A stretch of 64,000 bases of DNA from Blastomyces gilchristii SLH14081. Taxonomy: Eukaryota; Ascomycota; Eurotiomycetes; Onygenales; Ajellomycetaceae. Below, in pieces: positions 25,021 through 35,917 of this stretch. Position 1 is the first letter of the stretch. Every line of letters starts with the position of its first letter. The notes beneath the pieces are model-generated. The model searched no databases. It saw only the letters and a list, made by a program, of their open reading frames with translations, and had not been told where the DNA came from. Both the position numbers and the translations under genes were made by a program. Location of the stretch: positions 3,198,389 to 3,262,388 of the forward strand of contig NW_003101677.1 in the NCBI RefSeq assembly GCF_000003855.2, read 5' to 3'.

Positions 25021-25526
25021 TAGACTGGCCGCCGGGATCATGAATTTCATGTTTGGTCTCATTTGATCTGATCTCATACATTTCTTGGCGTGAATCCCGC
25101 TGGGACTAGTCATTAAAAAAACATGCAAAGTGACTATATATCAGATCTTAAAATGAAACCATGACTTGAAAAAAATGAGAAAGTGGTCTCATTTGGTCTC
25201 ATTTAGTCTCATTCTTGGCATAAAGTTACTATTTTTAGACATTTTAAGGTTTTTTTTAGACTATTTTTAATTTTTTAAAAAGTAACACTTTTTGATAATG
25301 CTTAAATGAGATTTAAAGTCATTTAAAGCAATAAAAATAATTTAAATTGAGAAGTGGAAATCATGATCTCATTTGAAAAATGTGACAAGAGTAGACAGTA
25401 AGTCTCACTGAGACAGTATGAGACTACTATCTAATGTTAAAACCGTGTAATAAGATCAGTCGAATTGATAATGAGACTATCAAAAAATCTGATCCTGGTC
25501 TCAGACACAGTCACACAGTCAGTCTA
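25021..25526 (-). mobile_element. MITE-A (minus)
   Basis: A 506-bp copy in reverse orientation (TAGACTGGCCGCC...CAGTCAGTCTA). The 8-bp duplication ACAGTTAT lies at 25013-25020 and 25527-25534. Moderately AT-shifted. Confidence 0.93.
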
Positions 25527-25534
25527 ACAGTTAT

Positions 25535-26319
25535 TATATAATCTGTATCAGAAATACATGCAGAAAACAGATCTTTGTTATTAGAGTGAATAATTACAGT
25601 AATTCTCTGATTTTATGTTATAAAGATAAGTTATTCTCATTTCTTTCTTCTCTCTTTTCTCTTCTTCAAACCATCACTAATTTCAAGCTGGTGTGAAAAC
25701 TATTAAAACACTCTCAGAAATTCTCAAATTGAAGAGTATAGATCAATTAAATTTTTAATAAATATAGCAGAAATCAAATTATCTTCTATAATAATCAATT
25801 ACTCATTCTCTCTTAATAAAACAGCAGTTATGTCTTTCTCTCTCTTCAAATGAACTTGATGTGAGAAAAGCAAGTATCATATCAGATTATAATAATCAAC
25901 ACAGTCTCAGTATGCAGAGCTGTATACATACAGTATATACTGAATTGAGAAGCTGTGTGAATTGCATATTAGTATCTGCATCTCAATGAGAACTGAGTAA
26001 TATGAAAAAGCTGCAACTCTCACTTACATACACAGAGAGTGAATCACTGAAATAAGTGTATGTATATTACATGAAAGTAACATCTTTTGATAACACTCAG
26101 TCTCTTATATCATGAAAATAGACTCTCTCTATGAGATTCATTTTTATCAGAAGTTGAGAGATCTTATATTTCTCAAGATTATCTTCACATGCCTTATCTA
26201 TGAAATTGATGAAGAGAATCATCAATTTTAGTATTCTATTTTTAATATTATTCAAGTGACAGCAGAGTTCACTCTGATCACACTTTTTAAGTGTATATTT
26301 TCTAATTATTTATATTTAT
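25535..26319. other. AT-rich interior, no feature recognised
   Basis: This stretch lies between MITE-A and Gypsy-3, inside the long hAT-like element. No open frame of note, LTR or RNA gene could be recognised on either strand. Confidence 0.5.
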
Positions 26320-26588
26320 TATAAGGGGCTACGCCGAATAGATCGGTATAATATATAGGTCTTATATAACAAAGTGAAAAATGTTAGAGAAGGAAAGAAA
26401 GAGAAAGTGCAGAAATCAGTGATTGAAGTGAATATTTATATGCATACATGATGAAGCTTCAAGGTGAAAGAATAGAAATTCCATGGGTTTTTCAGCTGAG
26501 GATCCGTGACTGAGAATCAGAGCTTTCAGCAGAATCTGTGAAGTGTAATGAAATAGTCTATATGATTGGTCAGGCGCAGCCTGCCACA
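26320..26588 (-). repeat. Gypsy-3 3' LTR
   Basis: Read on the minus strand it starts TGTGGCAGGCTGCGCC at 26588 and ends near 26320, with small changes at the end. A purine-rich tract (GGAAAGAGAGAACTAA on the minus strand) precedes it. Confidence 0.92.
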
Positions 26589-28669
26589 TTAGTTCTCTCT
26601 TTCCAGAAGTGATATAGAGTGGCAGGCATGTAGTTCTCATTAGTCAAGAGCTGCTGTCTCAGATAACGCGGAGCTCAGAGTTCAGGTCAGATGATCATAA
26701 CTGACTCATTTCACAAGATATTGTCAGCTGCAGCTGTGAGATCTCTTATCAAGAATATCTTTAATCTCTCATTCAAGTTTGTTATCTTCTTCTATGATTC
26801 CTGGCAGCTGTCAGTTGAAAGTCAGTTGAGAAGAGAATGAATTGATGACAGTGCAGCAGAGCAAGCTTATATAAAAGACATTATAAATCTCTGATAATAT
26901 GTCAAGACAGTAGTTATGACTGTCTAGAACTTCTATCACTTTATACTTTATATAATAGTAATTCAGTGTGTAAGATGAGTATATAATCTGTATATTCTTA
27001 AGATTCAATCATATCAGATCTTCTATCTTATATTGCTTAGCAAGGTCTCAGTGAACATCAGTTCAGTGCTCTTAATCTTATTTAACACTTATTATGAAGA
27101 CTTCTGCTCAGTTATGAGTGTCTTAGAGCTTTATTACTATATTATCAGCAGTCTGAATCAGACTGCAGAGATTTGATGTAAACTATATACTCTCTAGAAG
27201 ATTCAACACTTTCATATGATAATTATATGTAAGAAAGAACAGACTTACATCTGTCAAGACAGTATCTCAATTATTGATAGCAATCTCTGTGTGTAGAAGA
27301 AGATCATGTCAATCATCTTATAAGTAATTGTAGAACTTATAAAGATAATTCTTTATAATCTGAATTATCTGTTCTGATGCATTATCAGTCTCAGAGTGAT
27401 AGATAGTTGACAAACAGTATATAATCTTAAGAACTTAACAGATTCTTGTTCAGAGAGTACTCATGAATTAACAGTCTTAATTCAATACTATAAATCTCAG
27501 CAATTCATGTATCTGATAAAATGAGCTCTGTAGAAAGACTTCAGTAACTTATTCAGTATTTATCTTATTACAAGATTCTAATATTATATCTTTACTCAAT
27601 CAATTTATAATGATCAGAATGTTTCTATAACTCTTACTCTCAGAGAGATAACAGTAAAGTTAATTATCACATCTCACAAAATTCTATCAGAGACATTGAG
27701 CAGTTTAAGCAGGTCTTTTCTACAATTCTTTTATAAAGTGATAGAGAAATAATAGTTGTAGTTTTAAACAAAGTGTCTGATACTGTTCGATATCTCAGGT
27801 CAGTAGAATTCTTGAGAGAGTATTTAATACAGTTATTCATAACTCAGATAATCAGTTATATACAAATTATACATCTGTTGTATTATTCAGATGTGTAGAG
27901 ATTCAGACTGAGAAACTTAACATTGTTTACAGAATTATAGAGTATTATTATCATTGATTAAACATTCTAAGATGTCAGTCTTTATATATAGTTCTGAAGA
28001 AAATCAAGACACTTCTTGTTATACTGCTTCAGTGAGAGCCTGAAGAAGTTCATCAGCTCAGACTGTTATATATTACAGTTTATTCAGTGTGAGAGAAGTT
28101 GAGATATTATTATCAGTGTTAATAGCAGTTCAGAGAGAAGATGTTCTAATCAGAGAAGTATATATAATGTTATAAGTTATTTTATCTTGATTAACTAATA
28201 TCTTCAGATCTAAGAGTCAGTGTTCTCAGTTTATTCAATAAGTGTCTGTTATATCAGAAGGCATATCTTGCTCTTATTATAAGAGAGCATCTGTTATCAA
28301 GTTCTGACTACTGAGGCAATAGTGTATAGTGAAATGAAAATAACTTAATAGCTTAGATTATTGTATCTGATATTCAGTAAGCTTACAGATGATTATAAAA
28401 TACTTGAGATTCTTATAATCTGTGATTATCTTAAATTTGAAGATACTTCAGAGTTCAGAGTCTCATTCTTCTAGACAGTGTATAATCATAAGAAGTTTCT
28501 AATGATAGATCTTACAATTGCATTCAGCAGAACTCAGTTTCTTAGAGATGAAGATACATGATTATAAGATATCTTTATTATCATATTGCAATATAGCTTC
28601 TTCTGTGACATAGTCAGAGAAATCAGTCTTAATAACTGTCTCATAATCAGAATCAAATGTTATCAGTAG

Positions 28670-29159
28670 TAGACTGGCCGGCGGGACCATGAATTTCACG
28701 TTTGATCCCATTTGGTCTGGTCTCATACATTTCTTAGCGTGAGTCCCACCAGAACCAAGCATTAAAAAAATCTGAAAATGAACTATTTCTGAGAGAAATG
28801 ATGTGAAAAATGATCAGATTTAATGCAGAAACAGTGAAATAAGAGTAATTTCTCAGAATAGACTGTGAAAGATGATCATTCTTTCAAAATCAAAATGAAA
28901 CAGAGACTGAAGGTCAAATTCAGTCTCATTTAGTTCATTCAGTGATTGCTTATATAATCAGAATTTGATAATGATTATTGATAACACTTATAAAACAACT
29001 AAATACATTCTTGTGCAAGTTTATTCTTCACTTTCTCATGAAAACTACACTTCTCTGATATACTGTGATCAGAGGTATTAAACTGTCTGATAATTTCATG
29101 TTATACAATCATGAGTTTCTTGATTGTTTCTCCTTATAATTGTCCCCGATAATAGTGAC
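28670..29159. mobile_element. Left-arm copy of the long hAT-like element
   Basis: About 490 bp collinear with 7597-8092, starting TAGACTGGCCGG. It is preceded by the 8-mer ATCAGTAG (28662-28669). It stops where a MITE-A begins at 29160. Confidence 0.88.
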
Positions 29160-29687
29160 TAGACTGGCCGCCGGTACCATGAATTTCATGTTTGGTCTCA
29201 TTTGATCTGGTCTCATACATTTCTTGGCATGAATCCCGCTGGGACTAGTTATTAAAAAAACATGCAAAGTGACCCTATATGAGATCTTAAAATGAAACCA
29301 TGACTTGAAGAAAATGAGAAAGTGGTCTCATTTGATCTCATTTAGTCTCATTCTTGGCATAAAGTTACTATTTTTAGACATTTTAAGATTTTCTTTTTGA
29401 CTATTTTTAATTTTTTAAAAAGTAATGCTTTTTGATAACACTCAAATAAGATTTAAAGTCATTTAAAGCAATAAAAATAATTTAAATTGAGAAGTGGAAA
29501 TCATGATCTCATTTAAAAAATGTGATAAGAGTAGACAGTAAGTCTCACTGAGACAGTATGAAACTACTATCTAATGTTAAAACTGTGTAATGAGATCGGT
29601 CGAATTGATAATGAGATCGGTCGAATTGGTAATCAGACTATCAAAAAGTTTAGTCCTGGTCTCAGACACGGTCACACGGTCAGTCTA
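29160..29687 (-). mobile_element. MITE-A joined to a left arm (composite element)
   Basis: A MITE-A in minus orientation, 528 bp because of a ~22-bp internal tandem duplication near 29590-29635. Its right end GTCAGTCTA is followed by ATCAGTAG (29688-29695), which matches the 8-mer left of 28670 and not the sequence left of 29160. The two pieces therefore share one target duplication. Confidence 0.85.
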
Positions 29688-31260
29688 ATCAGTAGAGAGA
29701 TATTAATGAATATCTTCTTCATCTGTGTAAATGCAGCTTCAGTGTTCACTGATCACTGAAATACTGAATTCTTCTTAATAAGTTCTGTAAGTAATCTCAT
29801 AATATCTGAGAAGTTTTATATGAATTACTGATAGAAGTTAGCAAATCTGATGAAGCTTTATATATCTTTTACAGTATGTGAAGCTTCTCACACAAGAATA
29901 GCAGAGATCTTCTCAGAATCTATTCAAATTCCCTTATCAGCTTCTATGATAAAACCTAGGTATTTTATACTCTTGACTTTGAAATTACACTTGTTAATAT
30001 CTATTAGTAGTTCTGTCTCTTATAATCATTGTAATACTCTTCACACATGTTCTTGATATTTCTTTCTGAATTCATCAGTGAAGATGAGAATGTTATCTAA
30101 ATATACAGATACAAACTTATCAAGGAAATCTCAAAGTACCTAGTTAATATACTTCTGAAATATACTGAGAGCATCAGTCAGTTCAAAGAGTGTGACTACT
30201 TATTCAAAGAGATCATAATATATTTAAAATACTATAAGTCATTCATCTTCTTCAGTAATACAAATCTTATAAAATGTGATAATGATATCTAGGTTTGTAA
30301 ATTATCAGACTTATCTAATACATACTAGAGTTTTATTGATGATAGATAAGAAATAATAATCTTTCTTTATCAATCTGTTCAGATCTTGATAGTTCACACA
30401 GAATCAGAGTTCTTCACCTGATTTCTTTGTAAAGAGAATAGAAGCTGCAGCAGAAGAGTTACTAACACATATAAATTTCATATTCAACAGATTATTGAGT
30501 GTCTTCTGAAGAAGAAGAAGTTCATCTCAAGACATATTATAGACAAGGTCTTATGATGACTCAGAGTTTTTATCATTCTTCTTTTCTAACTTGATACTGT
30601 GATTCACTTCTGAGTCTTGTAAAGAGAGTATATTCATAATATTATATTATCAGAAGACATTTAGATATTCATAATATTATTGAGAAAGTTTTGTGTGAGA
30701 ATCTGTTATTATAGTATGAAATAACTTCTCTAGAGCCTTCTTGATATCAGTCAGACTGATTAAATAGATTGATACATAATTCTGCTATCAGTGATCTTAT
30801 CAGTAATCTCATCAATGACTTCTTTTTCAGAGCATTTTATAAGTGTTGACAGAGATCTGTGTAAGGTTCATAGTCTTATGAATATCATCTTCATGAATTC
30901 TATTATTATTAGAGAATATTAAACTTCTGTTTGAAGCATTTAATAAGATGTCTTATTCAGATAGTCAGGCAAGTTCTAGTATAAGATTATAGTCAAGATT
31001 ATTAACTTCATATACATAGATATCTTCATGTCAATATTCTCTGACATCTATGTTTAGTTTCACTATGTAATAGATGTGAATGTCTTTTAAACTATTAAAT
31101 TCTGTGAGAAGTCAAGATTTTAATAAGAGAATACACTGAAGGTTATAATGTCTTACAACTGAAGATTTAATCATTGTATAATGATATAGACTGCTGTCTA
31201 TCATAGCTTTCATATTATACATGTTATCAATCACAGTCGATACAAGAATTATATTCATTG

Positions 31261-32425
31261 TCATTTTCTCTTCAAATTGTTGTTATCTGATCTCTTCAAG
31301 CTTCTGTTTACAAATTTGAATAGAAGCTAATCTTTTCCCTGTTTCATCAGAGCATTTTTATAGTTATCTTTCAAATCTTTCTTCACTGCAATATGATTGA
31401 TATGAACAGACACTGATTCATTCTTTAAGTGAGAAGATATATAGATCAATCGGCAGTTGAAAGCAATGTATTCTGATTGATTACAGTTGATACATACTTC
31501 ATGTTGATATCAGTCAGTGACTTCTTCAGAAGTGATTTCAGGAACTTAGAAGCCTGTTCAGACAGTGAAGACTCTTGCTTATATATAGGCATTTGAATCT
31601 ATTTAGTTCATAAGATCTGCATTGCTGCTGTTATTCTTCAGCACAGATGTATGAGTGACTGAGATGTAATATCTTCTATCACTGTTCTGTATACTCTTGA
31701 GCTTGATAAGACAGTCATTCAATGTTCAGAGCTGTGTACAGAAGTCTTTATAAGTTAGGTCTTTGTTTACACTTACAAGAGTCTGTAAGAGTTTGAAAGT
31801 CAATATCTTCTTAAGCATTCTAATCTTCATTTAATTCTCTCAAGATTGATCACCTGCTTCTAGAATCTTGATGTTGAAGTCAGAGATAAATGTTGTAAGA
31901 GAAGTGTTTCTCTGTTAAGCACTCTATAATCAATCTAATACTTTCTGTTGCATGATAGTGTCTCAGAACAGAATATTAAGATATTTGATAATATTGTCAG
32001 ATATTCACAGCACTAATTCACATACTTTCATTCATGAATAACACTTCTGTTTCACACAATTCTTTAATTGGTAATTGATATATCAATCTTGATTGATTAG
32101 TGAACTGATGATATCTTCATCTATATTTAGTTTTGTGAGCATTTTCATTCTTCATGATGAGTAGAGAGTGAGATCAGAAGCATTGAAATATATAAGAGCA
32201 TTTAAGTGTTCTTTCAGCGCTTTTATATTCAATTCTTTAGATGTTGAAATTGCATGAGTTCCTTGTCAAGTTAATTATTGAATTTCCTCATATTGAAGTT
32301 GATGAGTTGCATGCATATCAGCTATCTATTGCTGTTGTAATTTCAACATTACTCAGAGCCACTGTGATATTACATCTATACTCACATTTGAGAGTTCTCT
32401 TATATTATTATTAGATATGATTATA
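31261..32425 (-). pseudogene. Gypsy-3 gag remnant
   Basis: Minus-strand Gag, collinear with 12960-14131. The start, in ATGTCTAATAATA context, lies near 32420. The zinc knuckle near 31510-31470 keeps its Cys residues but the His codon has become Tyr. Stops are frequent. Confidence 0.8.
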
Positions 32426-32645
32426 TTGATCATCAGATGTGTGATATCTGTGAAATCAGAAGAAGTGTAATTGTATAAATATCTTATATATCTGTAGTGT
32501 CAGAACTCTCAGGTCTTTTACTGATATTCTCTTTGTAAGATCTTGTTCTCTTTGTAAGATCTTATTACAGGGCCAGGGCGACTGATAAGCAAGCTTCTAT
32601 CTGAGAACTCAGTGTCTGCTTAACTGATTGAGACTCAGTGTTCAC

Positions 32646-33150
32646 TAGACTGGCTGCTGAAACCATGAATTTCACATTTAATCTTATTAGATCTGGTCTC
32701 ATACATTTCTTAGCATGAATCCCGCTGGAACTAGTCATTAAAAAAACATGCAAAGTAACTATATATAAGATCTTAAAATGAAATCATGACTTGAAAAAAA
32801 TGAGAAAGTGATTCTATTTGATTTCATTTAGTTTCATTCTTAGTATAAAGTAACTATTTTTAGACATTTTAAGGTTTTTTTAGACTATTTTTAATTTTTT
32901 AAAAAGTAACACTTTTTGATAACACTCAAATGAGATTTAAAGTCATTTAAAGCAATAAAAATAATTTAAATTGAGAAGTGAAAATCATGGTCTCATTTGA
33001 AAAATGTGATAAGAGTAGACAGTAAATTTCACTGAGACAGTATGAAACTACTATCTAATGTTAAAACCATGTAATGGGATCGGTTGAATTGGTAATGAAA
33101 CTATCAAAAAATCTGGTCCTGGTCCCAGACACGGTCACACGGTCAGTCTA
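32646..33150 (-). mobile_element. MITE-A in Gypsy-3 leader
   Basis: A 505-bp copy with TAGACTG ends. The 8-bp duplication GTGTTCAC lies at 32638-32645 and 33151-33158. This duplication fits the hAT target consensus nTnnnnAn. Confidence 0.94.
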
Positions 33151-33263
33151 GTGTTCACTTAACTGTTTGACTGTTTCTCTATTTCTTACACATTGTTACA
33201 CATTCAAATATCTTTTCAATTAATAATCATTTCTAATAAGAAGACAATGAACATTTTTTCAAG

Positions 33264-33533
33264 TGTAAGAGACCTACACTGAATAGATCAGTATAATATA
33301 TAGGTCTTATATAACAAAGTGTAAAACATTAGAGAAGGAAAGAAAGAGAAAGTGCAGGAATCAGCAATCAGAGTGAATATTTATATGCGTACATAGTGAA
33401 GCTTCAGAGCAGAAGAATAGGAATTTCACAAGTTTTTCAGCCGAGAATCGGCGACTGAGAATCGGAGCTTTCAGCGGAATCTGTAGAGTGTAATGAAATA
33501 GTCTATATGATTGATCAGGCGCAGCCCGTCACA
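33264..33533 (-). repeat. Gypsy-3 5' LTR
   Basis: Minus-strand LTR beginning TGTGACGGGCTGCGCC at 33533 and ending CTCTTACA near 33264. Its length matches the 3' LTR within one base. Confidence 0.93.
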
Positions 33534-33538
33534 TTTAT

Positions 33539-34184
33539 ACAGATATATCATGATTATTTATTAAATAATATTGAGATAATGACTTATTACAGCTGTGTTA
33601 CTCTCACTATGAGAGATACACAGTTAATAATGAATATTATAAAGACTCTGAGAAGTAAGTATTTTAAAAATACTACAGCTCTGTAATCTTGATTTTTTTT
33701 ATTTTTATTATTTATTTTTTTATTTTTTTTATTTTTATTTTTTTTCATTGTGATTTTTTCTTGTTTTTGTTTTGTTTTTTGTTTTTTTGTTTTTTTTTTG
33801 TATTTTATATTTTTTTATACTTAAAATTATATGAATTATAATCTGTGTTCAGAAAAGTAATGATATTTAATAATATTTTCTATTAAATTTTCAACAAATG
33901 AGTACTATATTATGGTATTATATAGATGAGAAATGATTTCATAATTCTATTTAATATTATTCTCAATAAGATCAGAATGAAAATGTGACTAAGAATTCAA
34001 ATATATTCTTTATTTGAGACTAGATTTTTATTTGAAAAGTAAATCTGAAACCTTTAATATTTAAAATAACATGATTTGAGATCAATGTAATGAATACAAA
34101 TCATGATCAGAAGTAATACTTTTAGATAATATAATAACTGTAAAGTTTCATTCTGATCTCAGACACAGTCACACAGTCAGTCTA
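33539..34184. mobile_element. Right arm of the long hAT-like element
   Basis: AT-rich with a strong T-tract (33692-33818). The last ~200 bp are collinear, in reverse, with ~925-1110. It ends ACACAGTCAGTCTA, like the matching end of MITE-A, and is followed by TCTGTACT. No coding sequence was recognised. Confidence 0.7.
33692..33818. repeat. T-rich low-complexity tract
   Basis: About 125 bp made almost only of T runs broken by A or G. It lies in the right arm of the long hAT-like element. Confidence 0.9.
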
Positions 34185-34192
34185 TCTGTACT

Positions 34193-34334
34193 TAATTTAA
34201 AGACGAATTTTATATATAGCATTGTGTATAGTTACTCTGATAAGTGAGAGTGTCAGGTCACGTGATCTGGCTTACTAATTCTTTCATCATATCACTTCTT
34301 ACAAGCTAGTAACCTTTTAATTAAGCAAGCTTTG
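34193..34334. other. Short unassigned segment
   Basis: Host sequence on the right side of the long element. It could be the second part of a Copia-B LTR that the long element split, since a CTTACA end lies near 34300. This cannot be confirmed here. Confidence 0.3.
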
Positions 34335-35514
34335 TATCTTTCACAGAAATAACATTAGAAGCTGAGATATCTAAATCTCACTGATATTATGAAAATAACA
34401 GTGAATTCATACCTAGAAATAAGAATTATTGCACAATGAACTTTATCATTTTACAAAGTCTCTACGTATGTTAAGATGACATATTCAATCTTTTAATCTA
34501 TGATAAAAATTATTAAGCTGATGATGAGATTCTTCATTAGTCTGATAGAAGAGAGAAGAACACTCTTTAATAAGAAGAACATACTCTCTAGAGAAAATAT
34601 GAGCTACTAGCTAAGAATAACTGATAATATTATACACTATCAATAAGTAATTCTAATGATATTCAAGGAGAAATCAACTGCAAAGTTGATAAATTTTATA
34701 ATAGATATAAAGATAACTGCATAGTAAGGAATTGAAATCCTGCACTGAGATGAAAAAAGAGAACATAAAAGTCAAGATCTTAAGATCTATTGTCAAATTA
34801 AAGAAATAGTGTATAAGACAATCACTTCTAATACATCACAATTCAATAATTCTGCAGAAGGTATCAATCATATTATTACTGAAAAAACAAGAAGTCTACT
34901 ATTTAATAGTGATCTGAAAAGAGATCTTTAAGAGAAGACAATACAAGCTGTAATCATGATAATTAATACATCTTCAACATCAACTAAGATTTTTGAATGT
35001 ACTAATGAGTTTTCACTTACATCTTTTAAAGCATGAACTGGAGTACAACTCTCTATTCACTGAATACACAGATAGAGATGTAAGATGTACAAGAAGAATT
35101 TAAAAGTATCTACCAAGCTTCAGAACAGAACAGATGACAAGAAATGATAACTAGTTAATTATTAGAGACTATATCAATATCACATATGAAATTCTGTGAG
35201 ACAGTGCTTGAAAATCACATAAGATGTTGTGTTTAATAAGGCATTTGACACAAGAGCAACTAAACCTGTCAACATGATCAAGAAGTCAATTGAATTCTCA
35301 GAAGAACTTGATGTTTTAAATACTAACAAAGAATGATAACACTGCTTATTAAGATATCTAACTAAGGAGAAGTCAGATATTGTGAAGATGATTATCAATT
35401 AGAATCTAAAGAATGTTATTGACTCAGCTCATCTCTTGAATGATAAGACACAGCTCATTAATGATGAGAAAATAGAAGACTCTGTTAATGAAAATGATTC
35501 TATTCCTAGTATTC

Positions 35515-35528
35515 TAACAGACTATTCA
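35515..35528 (+). repeat. SINE target-site duplication, left copy
   Basis: TAACAGACTATTCA, identical to 35904-35917. It belongs to Copia-1. Confidence 0.95.
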
Positions 35529-35534
35529 CCCCGG

Positions 35535-35545
35535 TGGCCGAATGG
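35535..35545 (+). promoter_or_regulatory. Pol III A box of the SINE
   Basis: TGGCCGAATGG fits TRGYNNANNNG. It lies 6 bp inside the element and is followed by TTAATGC, as in Ser/Leu tRNA D arms. Confidence 0.9.
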
Positions 35546-35594
35546 TTAATGCGGCCACCCGGTAGCGCCTTGGCGTGGGAAACCAAGGCGCGTG

Positions 35595-35605
35595 GGTTCG
35601 AAACC
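35595..35605 (+). promoter_or_regulatory. Pol III B box of the SINE
   Basis: GGTTCGAAACC fits GGTTCGANNCC and forms a T-arm hairpin (GTGGG with CCCGC). It is 49 nt downstream of the A box. Confidence 0.92.
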
Positions 35606-35880
35606 CGCAGGGGATACATTAAATCCGGAACTCAAGCACCTCAGGTTTCTAATAAATACAGAGGTGTACAAATCGCTCCAATGAATCGCTCTATGTTCCT
35701 GAGCTGGGAAGTTATTATCGCATGTATCTAATTGTCACTTCTTTGTATTTTCCTATGTTCTTGTTATCTTGGCGTGGTCTCAACACCTGTATTTCCTCCT
35801 GTATAATCAACACTTGACCTGTATTTAACATCACGCAAGGACTCATCATAAGCTCCGCTTGCATATGAGTATAATGGAAG

Positions 35881-35903
35881 AATAATAATAATAATAATAA
35901 TAA
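35881..35903 (+). repeat. SINE AAT tail
   Basis: About eight AAT units follow GAAG, the same junction (GAAGAATAATAAT) as at the LINE 3' end. This is the expected mark of target-primed reverse transcription. Confidence 0.93.
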
Positions 35904-35917
35904 TAACAGACTATTCA
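35904..35917 (+). repeat. SINE target-site duplication, right copy
   Basis: TAACAGACTATTCA, identical to the left copy. Confidence 0.95.

Larger units (their letters stand above)
26589..31260 (-). pseudogene. Gypsy-3 pol remnant
   Basis: Read from right to left the order is protease (~31260-30950), RT (~30700-29850) with YLDN at 30101-30090 in place of YLDD, RNase H on both sides of the composite insertion (~29750-28350), integrase (~28080-27000) and an apparent chromodomain (~26800-26640). The composite DNA element at 28670-29687 cuts pol at the start of RNase H. Stops occur throughout. Integrase C-terminal residues are open for 65 codons at 26811-27008. Confidence 0.85.
26320..33533 (-). 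mobile_element. Gypsy-3, complete (minus)
   Basis: A minus-strand chromovirus-type element. The 3' LTR is 26320-26588, the 5' LTR 33264-33533, and the 5-bp duplication TTTAT lies at 26315-26319 and 33534-33538. It carries a composite hAT-like insertion in pol (28670-29687) and a MITE in the leader (32646-33150); without these it is about 5.7 kb. Confidence 0.93.
7589..34192. mobile_element. Long hAT-like DNA element with nested insertions
   Basis: The 8-mer TCTGTACT flanks this interval at 7589-7596 and 34185-34192. Inside it the left end begins TAGACTGGCCGG at 7597 and the right end finishes ACAGTCAGTCTA at 34184, giving short inverted termini like those of the MITEs. The interval is 26.6 kb, but most of it is later insertions: Gypsy-2 with Gypsy-1, a LINE piece, MITE-A and Gypsy-3, each placed by its own duplication or ends. 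Removing them leaves about 5.4 kb, a plausible size for an autonomous hAT-type transposon. Eight-bp duplications and TAG/CAG-type ends are known hAT traits. No transposase motif could be recognised in the remaining arms, so the superfamily call is inferred. Confidence 0.6.
35529..35903 (+). mobile_element. tRNA-headed SINE
   Basis: A 375-bp short retroelement inserted in Copia-1 between perfect 14-bp duplications. The head (35529-35612) has RNA polymerase III A and B boxes and three hairpins recalling a type II (Ser/Leu-like) tRNA. A ~240-bp body without an evident gene follows. The last ~46 bp resemble the 3' end of the LINE in this window, and the element ends in AAT repeats. It is GC-rich and undamaged while the surrounding Copia is decayed, so it is young or too short to be attacked. 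It encodes no protein and would need LINE machinery in trans. Confidence 0.92.

Noticed and set aside
35529..35615. Functional tRNA gene
   Set aside because: A and B boxes are perfect, but the middle hairpin has a 9-bp stem with a 9-base loop and no proper anticodon arm, and the acceptor pairs for only 4 bp. The tail and target duplications show it is the head of a SINE.
35534..35731. 65-codon open frame in the SINE
   Set aside because: It overlaps the tRNA-like head and its Pol III boxes; SINEs do not encode proteins.
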